From assembly GCA_025331125.1 (NCBI GenBank), contig JAOALB010000058.1, positions 1 to 64,000 on the forward strand: 64,000 nucleotides of DNA, read 5' to 3'. This stretch comes from Mycogone perniciosa (lineage: Eukaryota; Ascomycota; Sordariomycetes; Hypocreales; Hypocreaceae). Below are positions 35,812 to 46,655 of the stretch, one piece after another. The position numbers and the translations under genes are program-made. The notes under the pieces were generated by a model that saw nothing but the letters and a program-made list of their open reading frames with translations, ran no database searches and was not told the origin of the DNA. Position 1 is the first letter of the stretch; the number at the start of each line of letters is the position of its first letter.

Positions 35812-37764
35812 AATAAGAAAAAGCAGGTTAATATACGCTAAGGAAATTTATACTAAGTATAAAACTAAAATCACTAAATCTAATTATATTAGCTACGCCT
35901 TAACTTAACAGCACTTTAAAGCCAGTAACAGAATAGCCTAGTAAAGTATAATAACTAAACCCTAGTAATATATTAATATTACCTGCAATGCCTAGTTAAC
36001 CTATAAATCTAGGCTTTAAATAATATACCCTCTTTAAATATTAATAAAGATAATAATAGTAGTACTGCTTTATTAACTTTTAACTTACTTTAATTTAGCT
36101 AGCTATACCTATTAGGAACCTAAACTTAATTTATAAACTAAAAAAAAGATTAACCTTTATTAAAAGTTATAAATAAAGGTTAACTGTAAATAGTACTATT
36201 ATCTTAAAATAAATCTACTATTACCTTTTTAATTAAAAGCCCTTTAAACTTAAATTAATAGACAGTAAATCCCTTTTAATATAAACTATACTATCTTTTA
36301 TATATAATATTTATATTAATATAAAAGCTTTAATAAATAGCAGTTATATACTTTAAGCTTTTACTAGCTGCGCCTTTATTAAGCGATTTAGTATTATTAT
36401 TTAATAATTATTATTTACTAAAAACCTCCTTTTTACTAATAAAAGTATAGCTAATAAAATTTTAAACTTCTTTATTATATAAACTATAATCGGCCTTTAT
36501 AAAGAACTTTACCTCTTATTTATTATAAATATCTTTAATAATATACCTATTATCTTTAGCCTTTTATAGCTAAAAAAATATAACTTTTATATTAACTAGG
36601 AAAAATTAACTATTACTTTTAAATCCTATTACTATTATAACTATTACCTTTTAAGGAATATAGCTAGCTTTATATAAGTTTTAATAGCAGTTAAAATAAA
36701 AAATAACTTTACTAAAACTAATATAGGGAATATATATTACTAGCAACTAATAGTTAAAAACGCCTTAAATAAAGCAGAGCTTAATTTAACTAAATAAAAA
36801 ACTATATTATACCAGCAACTATTAATTAAAAACACCTAAGAAAAGGAAAACTATAACCTAACTAGAAAGGGAGTTTATAAACTATACATTCTATAAACCT
36901 TAATATTAAACCGAGATTACTATATAACCTATAGGTGCAGCAAAACTAATAATAAGGAAATATAGGTATAGATAATCCTAAACTAAGTATACGTAAAGCT
37001 GCTGCCTGCCTTTATAATCTGCAGTCAATAATAAAAAGGAAAACCTTTATTAAAGCTACTACTACTACCTTTTAATATACCGCTTCCGCAAAACTAAACT
37101 AAACCTTAAGATTAAAAAGTATTAAAATAACAAGGTTATACTGAACCTTATTTATATATAGCGTCTATAAAGCTGTATACAACGCAGCAATAAGGAAACG
37201 ACTAAGAGTCTAATTAGGCTTATAATGGATAAACAATTAAATTGTAAATAATTTAATAGCTAAAAGCTATAAAATATCTAGTGTATATGCGGCCAGTATA
37301 AAAGTGATTGTATAAATAATAGCTTTGTCTTTTATAATAGTCTTCCGACTAAATAATAGGAATACAGTAGTAGAATTAGGTTTATGGCTTTATTTTTATT
37401 TTCCGTAAAATTTATTTATATAGGAAATCGTCTAAATCGACTCACGGCCATACAAACAGGAAACCATTTTAGTCAGATTTTTCACAATAGCCATTATACC
37501 TATTGTATTGAGTCTAGGGTAGGCGGGGTAGCTGGTCTTAGCTTAATTGTTATCGTTAAAGATAACAGAAATTTCCTGACTTACACCGAAGTTCCTCCAG
37601 AACTCGGTCCTAGCGTCGGGCCTAATTCCGGGTCTAGCCAGAATAGGAAGGTTACCTAAATACACTAAAATCCTTACTTTTTAGCCCTCCTTTTTAACAA
37701 ATTTATATTAAAATTCTAGGAATAACTCTTAAAGCGATTAAAAGTTATATTAATACAGTCATTA

Positions 37765-37905
37765 GCCTTTTACCCTAAAACTAATAGCCAGACTAAAAAA
37801 ATTAACGCAAGTATAAAACAATACCTGTAAGCTTTTATTAACTTTTACTAGGATAACTAAGTCTACTAGCTCCTATTAGCTGAATTTGCCGCAAATAATA
37901 TAGTA
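37765..37905 (+). pseudogene. Integrase core relic
   Basis: Reads AFYPKTNSQTKKINASIKQY and, after a stop, AFINFY, DN, then LLLAEFAANN, matching the Ty3/gypsy integrase pattern HPQTDGQTERxN...W...LAEFAYNN with Gln, Arg and Trp codons turned into stops. Clear remnant; no function is possible. Confidence 0.85.
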
Positions 37906-38372
37906 TCTAAAACTATTAGTGTATCGCCGTTTTTAGCTAACTATAGTTTTAACCTTCGCCTAAGGATAGAGCCTTTATAGCCTTGCCCGCTAAACCTATC
38001 CGCAGCAAAGAAAAAAAAGTTCTTCCGCGCTAACACTATTACCAATCAATTTAAACGCATTATTATATAATTAAAAGCCCTCGCTAAAGCTTTAAGAAAA
38101 AGATATAAAGAAAACGTAAACGCATAAAGGGAGGCATCACTAGTTTACACTATTAGGCAGGAAGTCTTTATTAATATACAAAATATAAAGACTAACCAGC
38201 TAATAAAAAAGCTGGATAATAAATAGGCGGGACTTTATATAATAATAAAGGTATACTTATAAGCCTGCGCTATTAGTTTGCCGGAAAGCATAAAAATCTT
38301 CCTAGTCCTATATAACTCTCTCCTGCAATTTAAAACAGCCACCCCACCACGCCCTAGGCAAAAGATAATTAA

Positions 38373-38620
38373 TAAGGCTAAGTTAAGGAATATCTGAGGC
38401 AAAGTACTAGAAAAGGAAGATAGTATAAATAAAGTATAAGAGAAGTAGGAGTTTAAAGCGCTCCTGGATTATTACAACAATAACGGTTTCCACTACCTTA
38501 TTAAATAGAGATACTACGCCACTATATAGCAACTAGCTAAAGACCTGCAAGGCTAAGAGAGGGTAATATGAGACTTCTATACAAAAAACCCAGAAAAGCC
38601 GGGCCCACCGCGATAAGCAC
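38373..38620 (+). pseudogene. Chromodomain relic of the gypsy element
   Basis: Reads EFKALLDYYNNNGFHYLIK, then RYYATIQQLAKDLQG and DFYTKNPEKPGPP. The YLIKWRxY...WEP pattern of a C-terminal integrase chromodomain is recognisable with Trp codons mutated to stops. This places the element among the chromoviruses. Confidence 0.75.
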
Positions 38621-38866
38621 TAGAAGGAATTATAAAAAAAGAAAAAGAGGAAATAGCTAAAAAGAAACCAATGCCCGCGGAGCGCTAATCGAAGACTACA
38701 CTACGCCGAAGCCCACGACTAAACCATACATCACTGACACCAAAAACCGTATAATTCGCCCCATTTACCCTTGTATCGGAAGTATCAAGATGGATTACCC
38801 GGAATTTCGATTCATGCAAGCAATATAGCCATTCGCGGCCGAATGGCGAGATAGGAGGGGGGGTAC

Positions 38867-39038
38867 TGTCACGGCACCGACCGTGACGCGATGTTGACGC
38901 CCTGTCACGTGAGCTCCGGTCACGTGACCAGGCCCCAACGCGTTCCTAGCTATAGCTTTCCGTAGAGCCTCAGGGCTTCCTTGCTCTCCACGGCACAACA
39001 ACGATATTTGCCCTGACCTGCCTTCCCGTGCCGTGATA
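38867..39038 (+). repeat. 3' LTR (172 bp)
   Basis: TGTCACGGCACC to GTGCCGTGATA. It is the less mutated copy of the pair and follows a polypurine tract. CTTTG follows immediately. Confidence 0.95.
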
Positions 39039-39043
39039 CTTTG
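39039..39043. repeat. Target-site duplication, right copy (CTTTG)
   Basis: Matches 34280-34284 exactly. Confidence 0.9.
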
Positions 39044-40556
39044 GTTAGTTTATATGGGGATTACATAAAAAATCAGTTATCTTTTTCCGAACCAACGGCG
39101 CCTTTCCTAATCAGCTTCCCCGAATCCTAGCGAAGTGGGTACAGGATAGTCGAATTTAAGACCCCAGTACTCCGTACGGAGTACTAGTATGCTTACTTAG
39201 CGACTTAACCTGATATTACTCGTTAGTGTATACTTTCGTGAACACCAACGGGTAATAGTATTCCGCTTAAGCCGGCTTACCATCCACAATTTTATATATC
39301 AACGTAGTCTTATAGGCCCTAGAACCTATGAGACTAAGTTTAGGACGTAAGCATAGTGAGTAGCATCCTAATGCTATATGTATGCTTACTCTCTCACACG
39401 CGGTTAGTCCTACGTCCCGTCTATATGCATTGTCATCCTAAACCCACTCTCTCCTTAACAGTCTTAAAGCTAGCTCTAAAGTAAACTTCACAGTAAGACT
39501 TAAGCATACGAGTAGTGACTAGTGACATAAACCTGCTCAGGACTGTGCCCCGATTCTCTGCTGTGGCAAATCCTGTTGTCCGGTTCATCTCTTAAGATAT
39601 ATCTATTACTTAATAAACTCGCCTTATACTCGCAATGTTCAATGAATATCACCAACAGTTAGTATTCTATTCTTATGTTTTAGCTAAAGATATCACGTAT
39701 ACCTCTTTACTTATAAGTAGTAATGCTATTCATAGAAATTGCTATTCGCAGAGATGGTCCATATGCTACCCGCAAAACTCTCCAACTGCAGCAGCGGCGG
39801 AGATAGAACATAACAGTCACAGCAACTAAAACAGTGACATGGAGAGCGAGAGCGACGGCGAGCAAGGGTAAAGGCGATCGATCCCGGTATCCGACAAGCC
39901 CCCTTACAATGTAATATAAGAGTAGATAGCTCTGCTAGCTCACAGTAGACGCCACAGAGCTCTAGATTGTCATAGTTCGGGTCGCCAAAACATCACAACA
40001 ATAAAGTCGTGTCTCAGCTACAGCTCTGGTCAGCACTAAAGAAGAATTTAATTGTGCCGGCCATATAGCTAGAGAAATAGTCGGCCTTACAACAACTAGG
40101 ATCGCGCCTCCTCGACCCGCTGACGGGAGTGGAGCTGGAAGACTATGCCCGCTGAGGCGATAAAATGCTATATAGGGGAGCTTGTGTGTTTATTAATAAT
40201 ACTGTATTTAGACCTAGCATAGCACGTCCTTTTGCCCTACTGGGATTGGTGGCCTTTTGCCATAGGACGTTAATGGTACATCATTCAATCATCAACATCA
40301 ATCAATCAACAACTAGGATCTTCATGGGGCCCCAAGGCAATAGGCTTATGGATTGAAAAGATTCCCCGAAGAATGCCGGGCTTTCCGAGCAGACCTCAAG
40401 TTATGAAGACATGAAACCCTTATGTATTTAAGGCACTCCATAGATTCAACTTAATTCGTTCTAAATCACCCTTCTGGCTCATCTATCTCACTTCCTTGTT
40501 GCTGCTTATATTGCTACTTCAACTTTTCGACCATATTCATACACACCTAGGTCATA
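39044..40556. other. Gene-poor flank between retroelement and secreted-protein gene
   Basis: No intact gene. A perfect 16-bp palindromic double motif TACTCCGTACGGAGTA lies at 39168-39183. The part 39830-40160 is GC-richer and might be another decayed element, but I could not identify it. The last 120 bases contain a TATTTAAGG box near 40434 and the promoter of the next gene. Confidence 0.5.
39168..39183. repeat. Perfect palindrome TACTCCGTACGGAGTA
   Basis: A TACTCCGTA copy overlaps its own reverse complement by two bases, making a 16-bp perfect palindrome (extended to AGTACTCCGTACGGAGTACT at 39166-39185). Confidence 0.95.
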
Positions 40557-40967
40557 ATGGTTCAGCTCACTTCAAAATTCGCCCTTCTTGGAGCATTGTT
40601 CTCCTTGAGTGTACAACCATCTTCGGCAGACCATGGCCAAGCCATGAAGGTCCAGTACTACTATAATGACGCGTGCACCAGCTATGCAAGCTATCAGATT
40701 GTACCCTACGTCGACAAGTCTACCGATCCATCTGAGTGCATCAAATTCTATACCGCGGGAACATGGAGCGCCAACATTGCAAACTGCATGGATTCGGCCG
40801 GTTGTTCATGCACCTTCTACACCACGGATAATTGCTCCGATTACCCCGTTAAGGGCGACCAAAACACAGGCTTTGTTTATCCTGGCGTTCAGAAAAACTG
40901 CGCTCATAACCATGGCGCTGGTTTCAGGTCATTCAAGTGTTTTGTGTATGGCCGAATCCCAGCCTGA
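40557..40967 (+). CDS. Small secreted cysteine-rich protein (candidate effector)
   Basis: A 136-aa single-exon protein of unknown function. Residues 1-24 form a signal peptide (MVQLTSKFALLGALFSLSVQ, then cleavage after SSA). The mature part is about 112 aa with eight cysteines at 40, 61, 77, 83, 85, 93, 115 and 128, an even number suited to four disulphides, and is rich in Tyr, Thr and Asn. Size, secretion signal and cysteine content match the loose class of fungal effectors or secreted host- or competitor-interaction proteins, but no family is recognised. It sits alone between a decayed retroelement and 2.8 kb of gene-free DNA, a typical setting for such genes. The codons look normal and the ORF is intact, so it is probably under selection. 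Confidence 0.8.
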   Translation: MVQLTSKFALLGALFSLSVQPSSADHGQAMKVQYYYNDACTSYASYQIVPYVDKSTDPSECIKFYTAGTWSANIANCMDSAGCSCTFYTTDNCSDYPVKGDQNTGFVYPGVQKNCAHNHGAGFRSFKCFVYGRIPA

Positions 40968-42120
40968 GTTTTGGGCGTTACAGCTTTGGGATAGTGTGGA
41001 AGGAATGGCCTCGTGGAATGGAACAAAGGGGGGCTCTTCAATTGTATATTGGTATACTCCGTAGTCTCACAGCAAATATGGCCACTCCCAGCCACAATTG
41101 CTGGGTTGTGCACTTCACTTTTGCCGGGCTGGCACAAAGTACTTTTATTTTTTTGCATTTTATCAAGGGTTCTTATTGACACACACATACATACCTATGC
41201 CCTATCACTGAAACTATAGCATAATATAGACTGATCATAATGCGCAAATTACATTAAATAGCCATATTGGTTGCATAAAATATCTCCAAAGGTTCGATCA
41301 CATTCAGCTATCTGGTGGGCTGCTGGGTCGCAAGGCCGTAAAGATGTCAAGTTACTTTGGATTCGGTGTATGGGATGTGGATAATCGGCCTAAAAAAAGT
41401 AAGTGGCCAAGGGAAAGTGATGTGCAAATAGAGATATGTTGGATTGGGTAGAGCTCTTATCTGCTTATACAGCAGATACAAGCTGACATACACATCGCAT
41501 AAGCGATGTGTCAGACTGTATAGGCGCTTACAACGCATACATTCTCCCTTTTCCTTTGTGTTACCCATGTGTATATATAGCGAGGCCATTACGGCACATT
41601 CTCTGATAGAATCATGCTTCATTCCCATTCTCTCTATGCTCCACATAGCTGTGCCGCGCTCCGCCACAAGATATATGTGTATGTAAATAAAAATTCTCAT
41701 TTTGTCTTGACCTTTTGGCGTGAATATGGGTATAATGAGTGGACGCCAGCCATCAAGATTGAGAAGACAGATCCCAACAACTGATATAGTTTGGTAAATA
41801 TCCGACTGCAAAAAAATAAGAACCAAATACAACTGAACCTTTAAAAAACAGTCAGAATAAACCAACATTAAATGGTAAATCAAAGGCTAGACTAATGTAA
41901 TCTTATTCGGTCTAGCTCGCAAGATCCAAGGCAAAGACCCAATTGGGTAGGGTATCCTGAATTCATACAGTGTGAAGGTGAAGTAGAAGGCCGTCCACTG
42001 TCACCAGATACGCGGGTATTATACTTCATAAAGTGGAGTGGAATCGCCAGGAAGGGGGATGGCCAACTTGTTGTATAAACATAGTAGTTGCTGATAGGGG
42101 AATGAGCCCAGGGATTGTCA

Positions 42121-42300
42121 TCCTCAGGAAGATTCAAGCCTCTGTCGTTCTAAGGGTCTCGATCAGCATTAAATTTAGAGCAATGCTGTTGAAACAGACA
42201 AATTGGCTATTGGCACAGATATGGCCTATCACCATCCGTGAGAATCTCCCTAGCTTTCAATTCCTTCATCTTTAATACTACACTCAACTATTGCAATTGT
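42121..42300 (+). pseudogene. Trace of an NLR-gene 3' end
   Basis: AGAGCAATGCTGTTGAAACA...TATTGGCACAGATATGGCCTAT at 42178-42231 aligns by eye with AGAGCGATGCTATTGAGACA...GATATTGGCACATATATAGCCTAT at 3537-3590, directly after the intact NLR stop. Similarity fades on both sides. It is best read as the remnant of a second, lost NLR gene copy. Confidence 0.5.
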
Positions 42301-43045
42301 AAAACCGTTGTACCAGACCAGCAAAAGTGAAGTATATACCTCAGCAATTGTAGCTGATAGTGTATGTTATATTGCATTTGACAGCAGTTAACTACAATAT
42401 TTCTACATTTGAGGCACCTCTGGCTGGAATAGACTTCCCGCTGGACCTTTTGTTGGAGTAGTTTCGCGATCCTGCTGACTCTAAGCTGCTAGATTTGCCC
42501 AGTTGCGAAAATAAAATCTAACCTCCGCCACTGTCGCTATCTGACCTACTAGATATGCCTGAATCCGACTACGAAATCCTACCCCAGCCGCTATTTAAGT
42601 TTGTTTGACTCTATCAATGACTTAATCTCTTTTAAGATTTCTATCGCAATGACGGCGCAGCTATTTCCATTAAAAGAAAATGGATTATTGACACCTAGCT
42701 ATAGGCGTTGTGTGAGTGTTAGTATATGAGATGAGTGAAGTTGAGAATTGTTGAGTGGTACGAAGTACTTCGTACACGGGCCATATTTGTGCGAATAGCC
42801 ATTTTTAGCTGCTTCAATATCATCATTACTCTAAATCTACGAGTCAGTTCGATTGGTATGAACGAAGACTTAGAGACAATAGCAGAGCCCTCAACATAGA
42901 CGGAATATTAGTGTTCTTCCTGCCGTTAATCTTGACCCGTCCGTCTCACGGCTTATATGAAGACGGTACTTATTAGTAGCCCTTGCGGCAGAAAAGAAAT
43001 TGAAACTTTGAAAGCAAACCTGATCCACTGCCCCACGTGATGCCT

Positions 43046-43075
43046 GGATAAGGATAAGGATAAGGATAAGGATAA
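43046..43075. repeat. (GGATAA)5 tandem repeat
   Basis: Five exact GGATAA units. Each contains GATAA, the core of fungal GATA-factor sites, so a role in nitrogen or light-responsive regulation is possible but unproven. Confidence 0.9.
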
Positions 43076-43513
43076 TATGCAAAGGGACGTGAGTGAGGAT
43101 GCTGACGAGAAGGCAGCAGCAGCCAAAGCACGGCCTCTTGAGAAAGCATTAGTCGGCGCTAGATGAATGACAGGCCAGACAAACACGTGAATTGATTGAC
43201 ATTGGTTGGGAAATTGTTGAGAGGAGGGGGAAGAGGGCGCTTGGAGAAGATGTGAAATGGCCTAATGCATGGGAACAAGTTTGCTTTGGATTTACGAAGC
43301 AGGGGAGTATGGATATTTCTTTAGTTTTTGATATGTGCTACGGAGCAATGATGGCATCAATGGATCAAGTCTTTCCTCAGGTCCATTACTCCGTGCCTTA
43401 GTACTTTGTATATCAGCACACAACTCTCTCATCAAGGAAGTCGTTCTCAACGCTTCAGTGCAATAGCTAGGGCCTTGCGCTGTAACTGGTGCGCCTCAGC
43501 TGCTAGGATTACC

Positions 43514-43595
43514 TACGGAGTACGGAGTACTTCGTACAGAGTACAGAGTACCAAGTAATATTCCGTACATGCACGGGCTATTATTATACTCCGTA
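43514..43595. repeat. Cluster of TACGGAGTA motifs upstream of SNF1
   Basis: TACGGAGTA occurs at 43514-43522 and 43521-43529, ACTTCGTACAGAGTAC follows, and TACTCCGTA lies at 43587-43595, all about 200-280 bases before the SNF1 start. Confidence 0.85.
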
Positions 43596-43794
43596 GTGAG
43601 TGACGTTTTCCCTACCCCTCCATCTTTCCACCTCTTCCGTCACTCCCTCCGCCAAGTCACAAGTCACAAGTCACTGTCCCACGAACCGAACGCAACACCA
43701 ACGCACCCACATTTCTCCGCGCCTGGCATTGATTGACACCGAGCCGGAACAAAAAAAAATATTTACGAGGCGGATTTTCGACATACAACTCGCT

Positions 43795-46147
43795 ATGGCT
43801 CCTCGAGGCTTCGAGGATGAGGAGCTGACCATGTCCATGTCGTCGACTCATGTCCGTCGACAACAGCAGCAGAGCCGCGAAGAGGCCCCGAGATCGCCCA
43901 GGCCGACCACCCGAGGGAACAACAACAACAACAACAGCAACAGCAATAGCAATAGTATGGACCCTCCGTCGTCGCGCGAACCGCAAAAGTCAAAGGCCGA
44001 GCAGCGCATCGGCGCCTACAAGATCATCCGGACGCTGGGCGAGGGATCCTTTGGCAAGGTCCGGCTGGCTATCCACAATGGCACTGGCCAGCAGGTCGCC
44101 CTCAAGATCATCGCGAGGAAGAAGCTCATCAGCCGCGACATGGCCGGCCGCGTCGAGCGAGAGATCGAGTATTTGCAGCTGCTGCGTCACCCGCACATTA
44201 TCAAACTGTATGCCATGCCAACACTACTACCATTGTCCGACAGGTCGCTGACTGAGAGACAGATATACCGTTATCAAGACCCAGACTGAGATCATCATGG
44301 TCCTCGAATATGCCGGTGGCGAGCTCTTCGACTACATTGTCCAGAACGGCCGCATGAGGGAATCCGAAGCCCGCCGCTTCTTCCAGCAGATGATTTGCGC
44401 CGTCGAGTACTGTCACCGCCATAAGATTGTACACCGAGATCTCAAGCCCGAGAACCTGCTGCTGGACGAGAACCTCGACGTCAAGATTGCTGACTTTGGC
44501 CTAAGCAACATTATGACGGACGGAAACTTTCTCAAAACAAGTTGCGGCAGCCCCAACTATGCCGCGCCTGAAGTCATCGGCGGAAAGTTGTACGCTGGCT
44601 CAGAGGTGGATGTGTGGAGCTGCGGAGTTATTCTTTATGTCCTCCTCGTCGGCCGACTCCCCTTCGACGACGAGCACATTCCTAGCCTTTTCGCGAAGAT
44701 TGCGAGGGGCACCTACAGCATCCCACAGTGGATGCCTCCTGGAGCTGCGAGTCTGATCAAGAGAATGTTAGTGGTTAATCCGGTTCAGCGGATCACCATT
44801 GAGGAGATTCGCGCAGACCAATGGTTCAACATCGACTTACCCCCCTACCTGCAGCCCCCTGTTGAAGAGTTCTTCCATACTGGTGTTGACCCTAACAAAG
44901 CTATCAAGACAAGTGATATTGCGCCAAATGCTCCCGCTAAAGTCCAGGAGAAGCTGCACAACGAAGTTACAGAAAAGATCAGCAAGACCATGGGCTATGG
45001 CAAGACCGACGTAGAGGAGGCTCTGCAATCCGAAGAACCATCTGCCATCAAGGATGCGTACATGATTGTCAGAGAAAACAAACTGATGCAAGCAAACACA
45101 AGTGAGTCCAATGCCTTTGTTCAACATTCGTACACCTTCTAAACAGTAGCTAGACCCGGATGTTTTAGCCCTAGAAGGAGAGGAGGGCAGTCCTATGTTG
45201 AGCATGTCCTCGGCACGATCAGCCATCTCACCAGGCGGCACATCACCGCGTCCTTACGTCAACAAGGTAGGTATACTACCTAGCAGTCTTCCGACCTATC
45301 ACAAGGATTATATGGAGAGGGAGAAGAATGGCGTTGATCACAGCCTTACCCCGGTGGTGGCCATTAACGATGAGCCACCACCCACTCGTACGGACGCCGA
45401 GAAGGAAGAGGCAGCCCGTCGTTTAAATCCTCACGCGCGTGCCTCCCCGTTACGCATGGACGAAGCCAGCAAGCGGCCACAGGGCATGACACCAATGAAC
45501 CCGCCTAAGAAGCCCAAGCCCGTGCGCTGGCAGTTCGGTATACGGTCCCGCAACGCGCCATGGGAAGCTCTCTTGTGTATACACAAGGCCCTTCATAAGC
45601 TCGGCGCAACCTACATACCTGATGAGGACTATGCACAAGTGCATGGTAAAGGAGGTGAGGAGCCGCCTAGTGGTGATAGCAGCTTCGCAGAGGGCTATAA
45701 CGGAGCATCTCTGGACCGGGAGTCAGGGAACATGGACCCGACAAAGAGGTACAAGCTACCTGCGGACCCGTGGCATATTCAAGTCAGATGGCCATCGACG
45801 AGTACGTGTTGAACGAGAAATGATAAGATTGGTATATGCAAGCTGACACCGATGACTTAGTTCTTCAAAGGAACGCAGAGAACACAGACGACAAGGACAG
45901 CACCGGCTCACCAGACAGCTTCCACGTATATTCCCCAGGGGATTCTACGACCAGGAGGGACTTTGTTGCCCTACACATGGATATTCAGATCTATGAGATG
46001 GAGCAGAGCGTTTACCTCGTGGATTTCAAGTGCTCAGGATATGAGACTCCAGATGGCAGACTTCTCGACGAGAAGGAGGTGACGAGTCCATTTCCCTTCC
46101 TCGATAAGGCAGCCAAGTTGATTATGCAGCTGGCGGAAGCCGACTGA
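43795..46147 (+). CDS. SNF1: SNF1/AMPK catalytic subunit
   Basis: Serine/threonine kinase needed to lift carbon catabolite repression; it senses energy state with beta and gamma subunits. Exons 43795-44207, 44263-45101, 45169-45801 and 45861-46147 give 723 aa, all in phase. A Gln/Asn-rich N terminus (GNNNNNNSNSNSNS) precedes the kinase domain: GEGSFGKV (about 82-89), ATP-binding Lys in VALKII (about 104), HRDLKPEN, ADFG and activation loop LKTSCGSPNYAAPE with the Thr phosphorylated by upstream kinases. The autoinhibitory UBA-like part follows (KISKTMGYGKTDVEEAL). The C terminus holds the subunit-binding domain (WQFGIRSRNAPWEALLCI, ending with VYLVDFKCSGYETPDGR). An upstream in-frame ATG at 43600 exists but lies in leader-like sequence. 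Confidence 0.95.
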
Positions 46148-46655
46148 TGTGAGGCTGAATTGAAGGATATTTGGAAGGAAAGAGAGGGGAAGGGCGGGCC
46201 ATCTTGAGGTTTTGAGGTAAATGAGAGGCGGACTGTGTATATTTTCCATGAGGAGTCGGGCTACAGGAATCGAGTTTGTCCACACACACACACACACACA
46301 CATAGCCATCGCTATGATTGGGGCTGGCGCAAGGGACTAGAACCGGGGTTGGCATCATTTATTTGCGCTTCGCGGGTTGGGGACTGAAGAAGTTAGTCTT
46401 GATATCAATATCATGGCATTTTCGAGTATTCCAAGCAAACACTCAGTGATGGTATGATAACGAAATACGATTTCATTCTACTATGCAATTACTTAAAAAA
46501 AAGGAGACAAAACATCCCATGAGGATATTAAATGTACATTCAGAAGCCATCAGCCCTTGTGCTTTGCTTTTGTACTCAAGCAATCATAATTCATCTCATC
46601 TACTCTCCTCCTTCGACATCACAACTTCCACCTCCAATGGGGGGAGCAAGTTGGT
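46148..46655. other. Convergent intergenic (SNF1 and isocitrate lyase 3' UTRs)
   Basis: Roughly 500 bases holding both 3' UTRs and a (CA)11 microsatellite at 46281-46302. No gene is seen. Confidence 0.6.
46281..46302. repeat. (CA)11 microsatellite
   Basis: Eleven CA units in the SNF1 3' region. Confidence 0.9.

Larger units (their letters stand above)
34285..39038 (+). mobile_element. Decayed Ty3/gypsy chromovirus LTR retrotransposon
   Basis: A 4754-bp element bounded by two 172-bp LTRs and a perfect 5-bp target duplication, CTTTG (34280-34284 and 39039-39043). The interior is extremely TA-rich and stop-ridden on all frames, as expected after repeat-induced point mutation. Coding remnants appear in plus orientation and in the order expected for a chromovirus: a gag zinc knuckle, an integrase core and a chromodomain. 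A purine-rich tract (GGCGAGATAGGAGGGGGGG) sits just before the 3' LTR. The distance between the zinc knuckle and the integrase is short, and I cannot recognise reverse transcriptase, so part of pol is probably deleted. Confidence 0.9.
40968..43794. other. Gene-free stretch upstream of SNF1
   Basis: No supported gene over 2.8 kb. It contains a diverged copy of the NLR 3' flank near 42165-42300, an imperfect tandem pair near 42484-42594 (CTAGATTTGCCCAGTTGCGA and a related unit), a GGATAA repeat, and several TACGGAGTA-type motifs just upstream of SNF1. The SNF1 promoter and leader occupy the last few hundred bases. Confidence 0.55.

Noticed and set aside
34020..39050. CRISPR array or prokaryotic origin for the AT-rich block
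   Set aside because: No spaced repeats; LTRs, target duplication and eukaryotic gypsy remnants explain it.
39830..40180. GC-richer segment that might be retroelement gag
   Set aside because: Broken frames with no recognisable domain; too weak to call.
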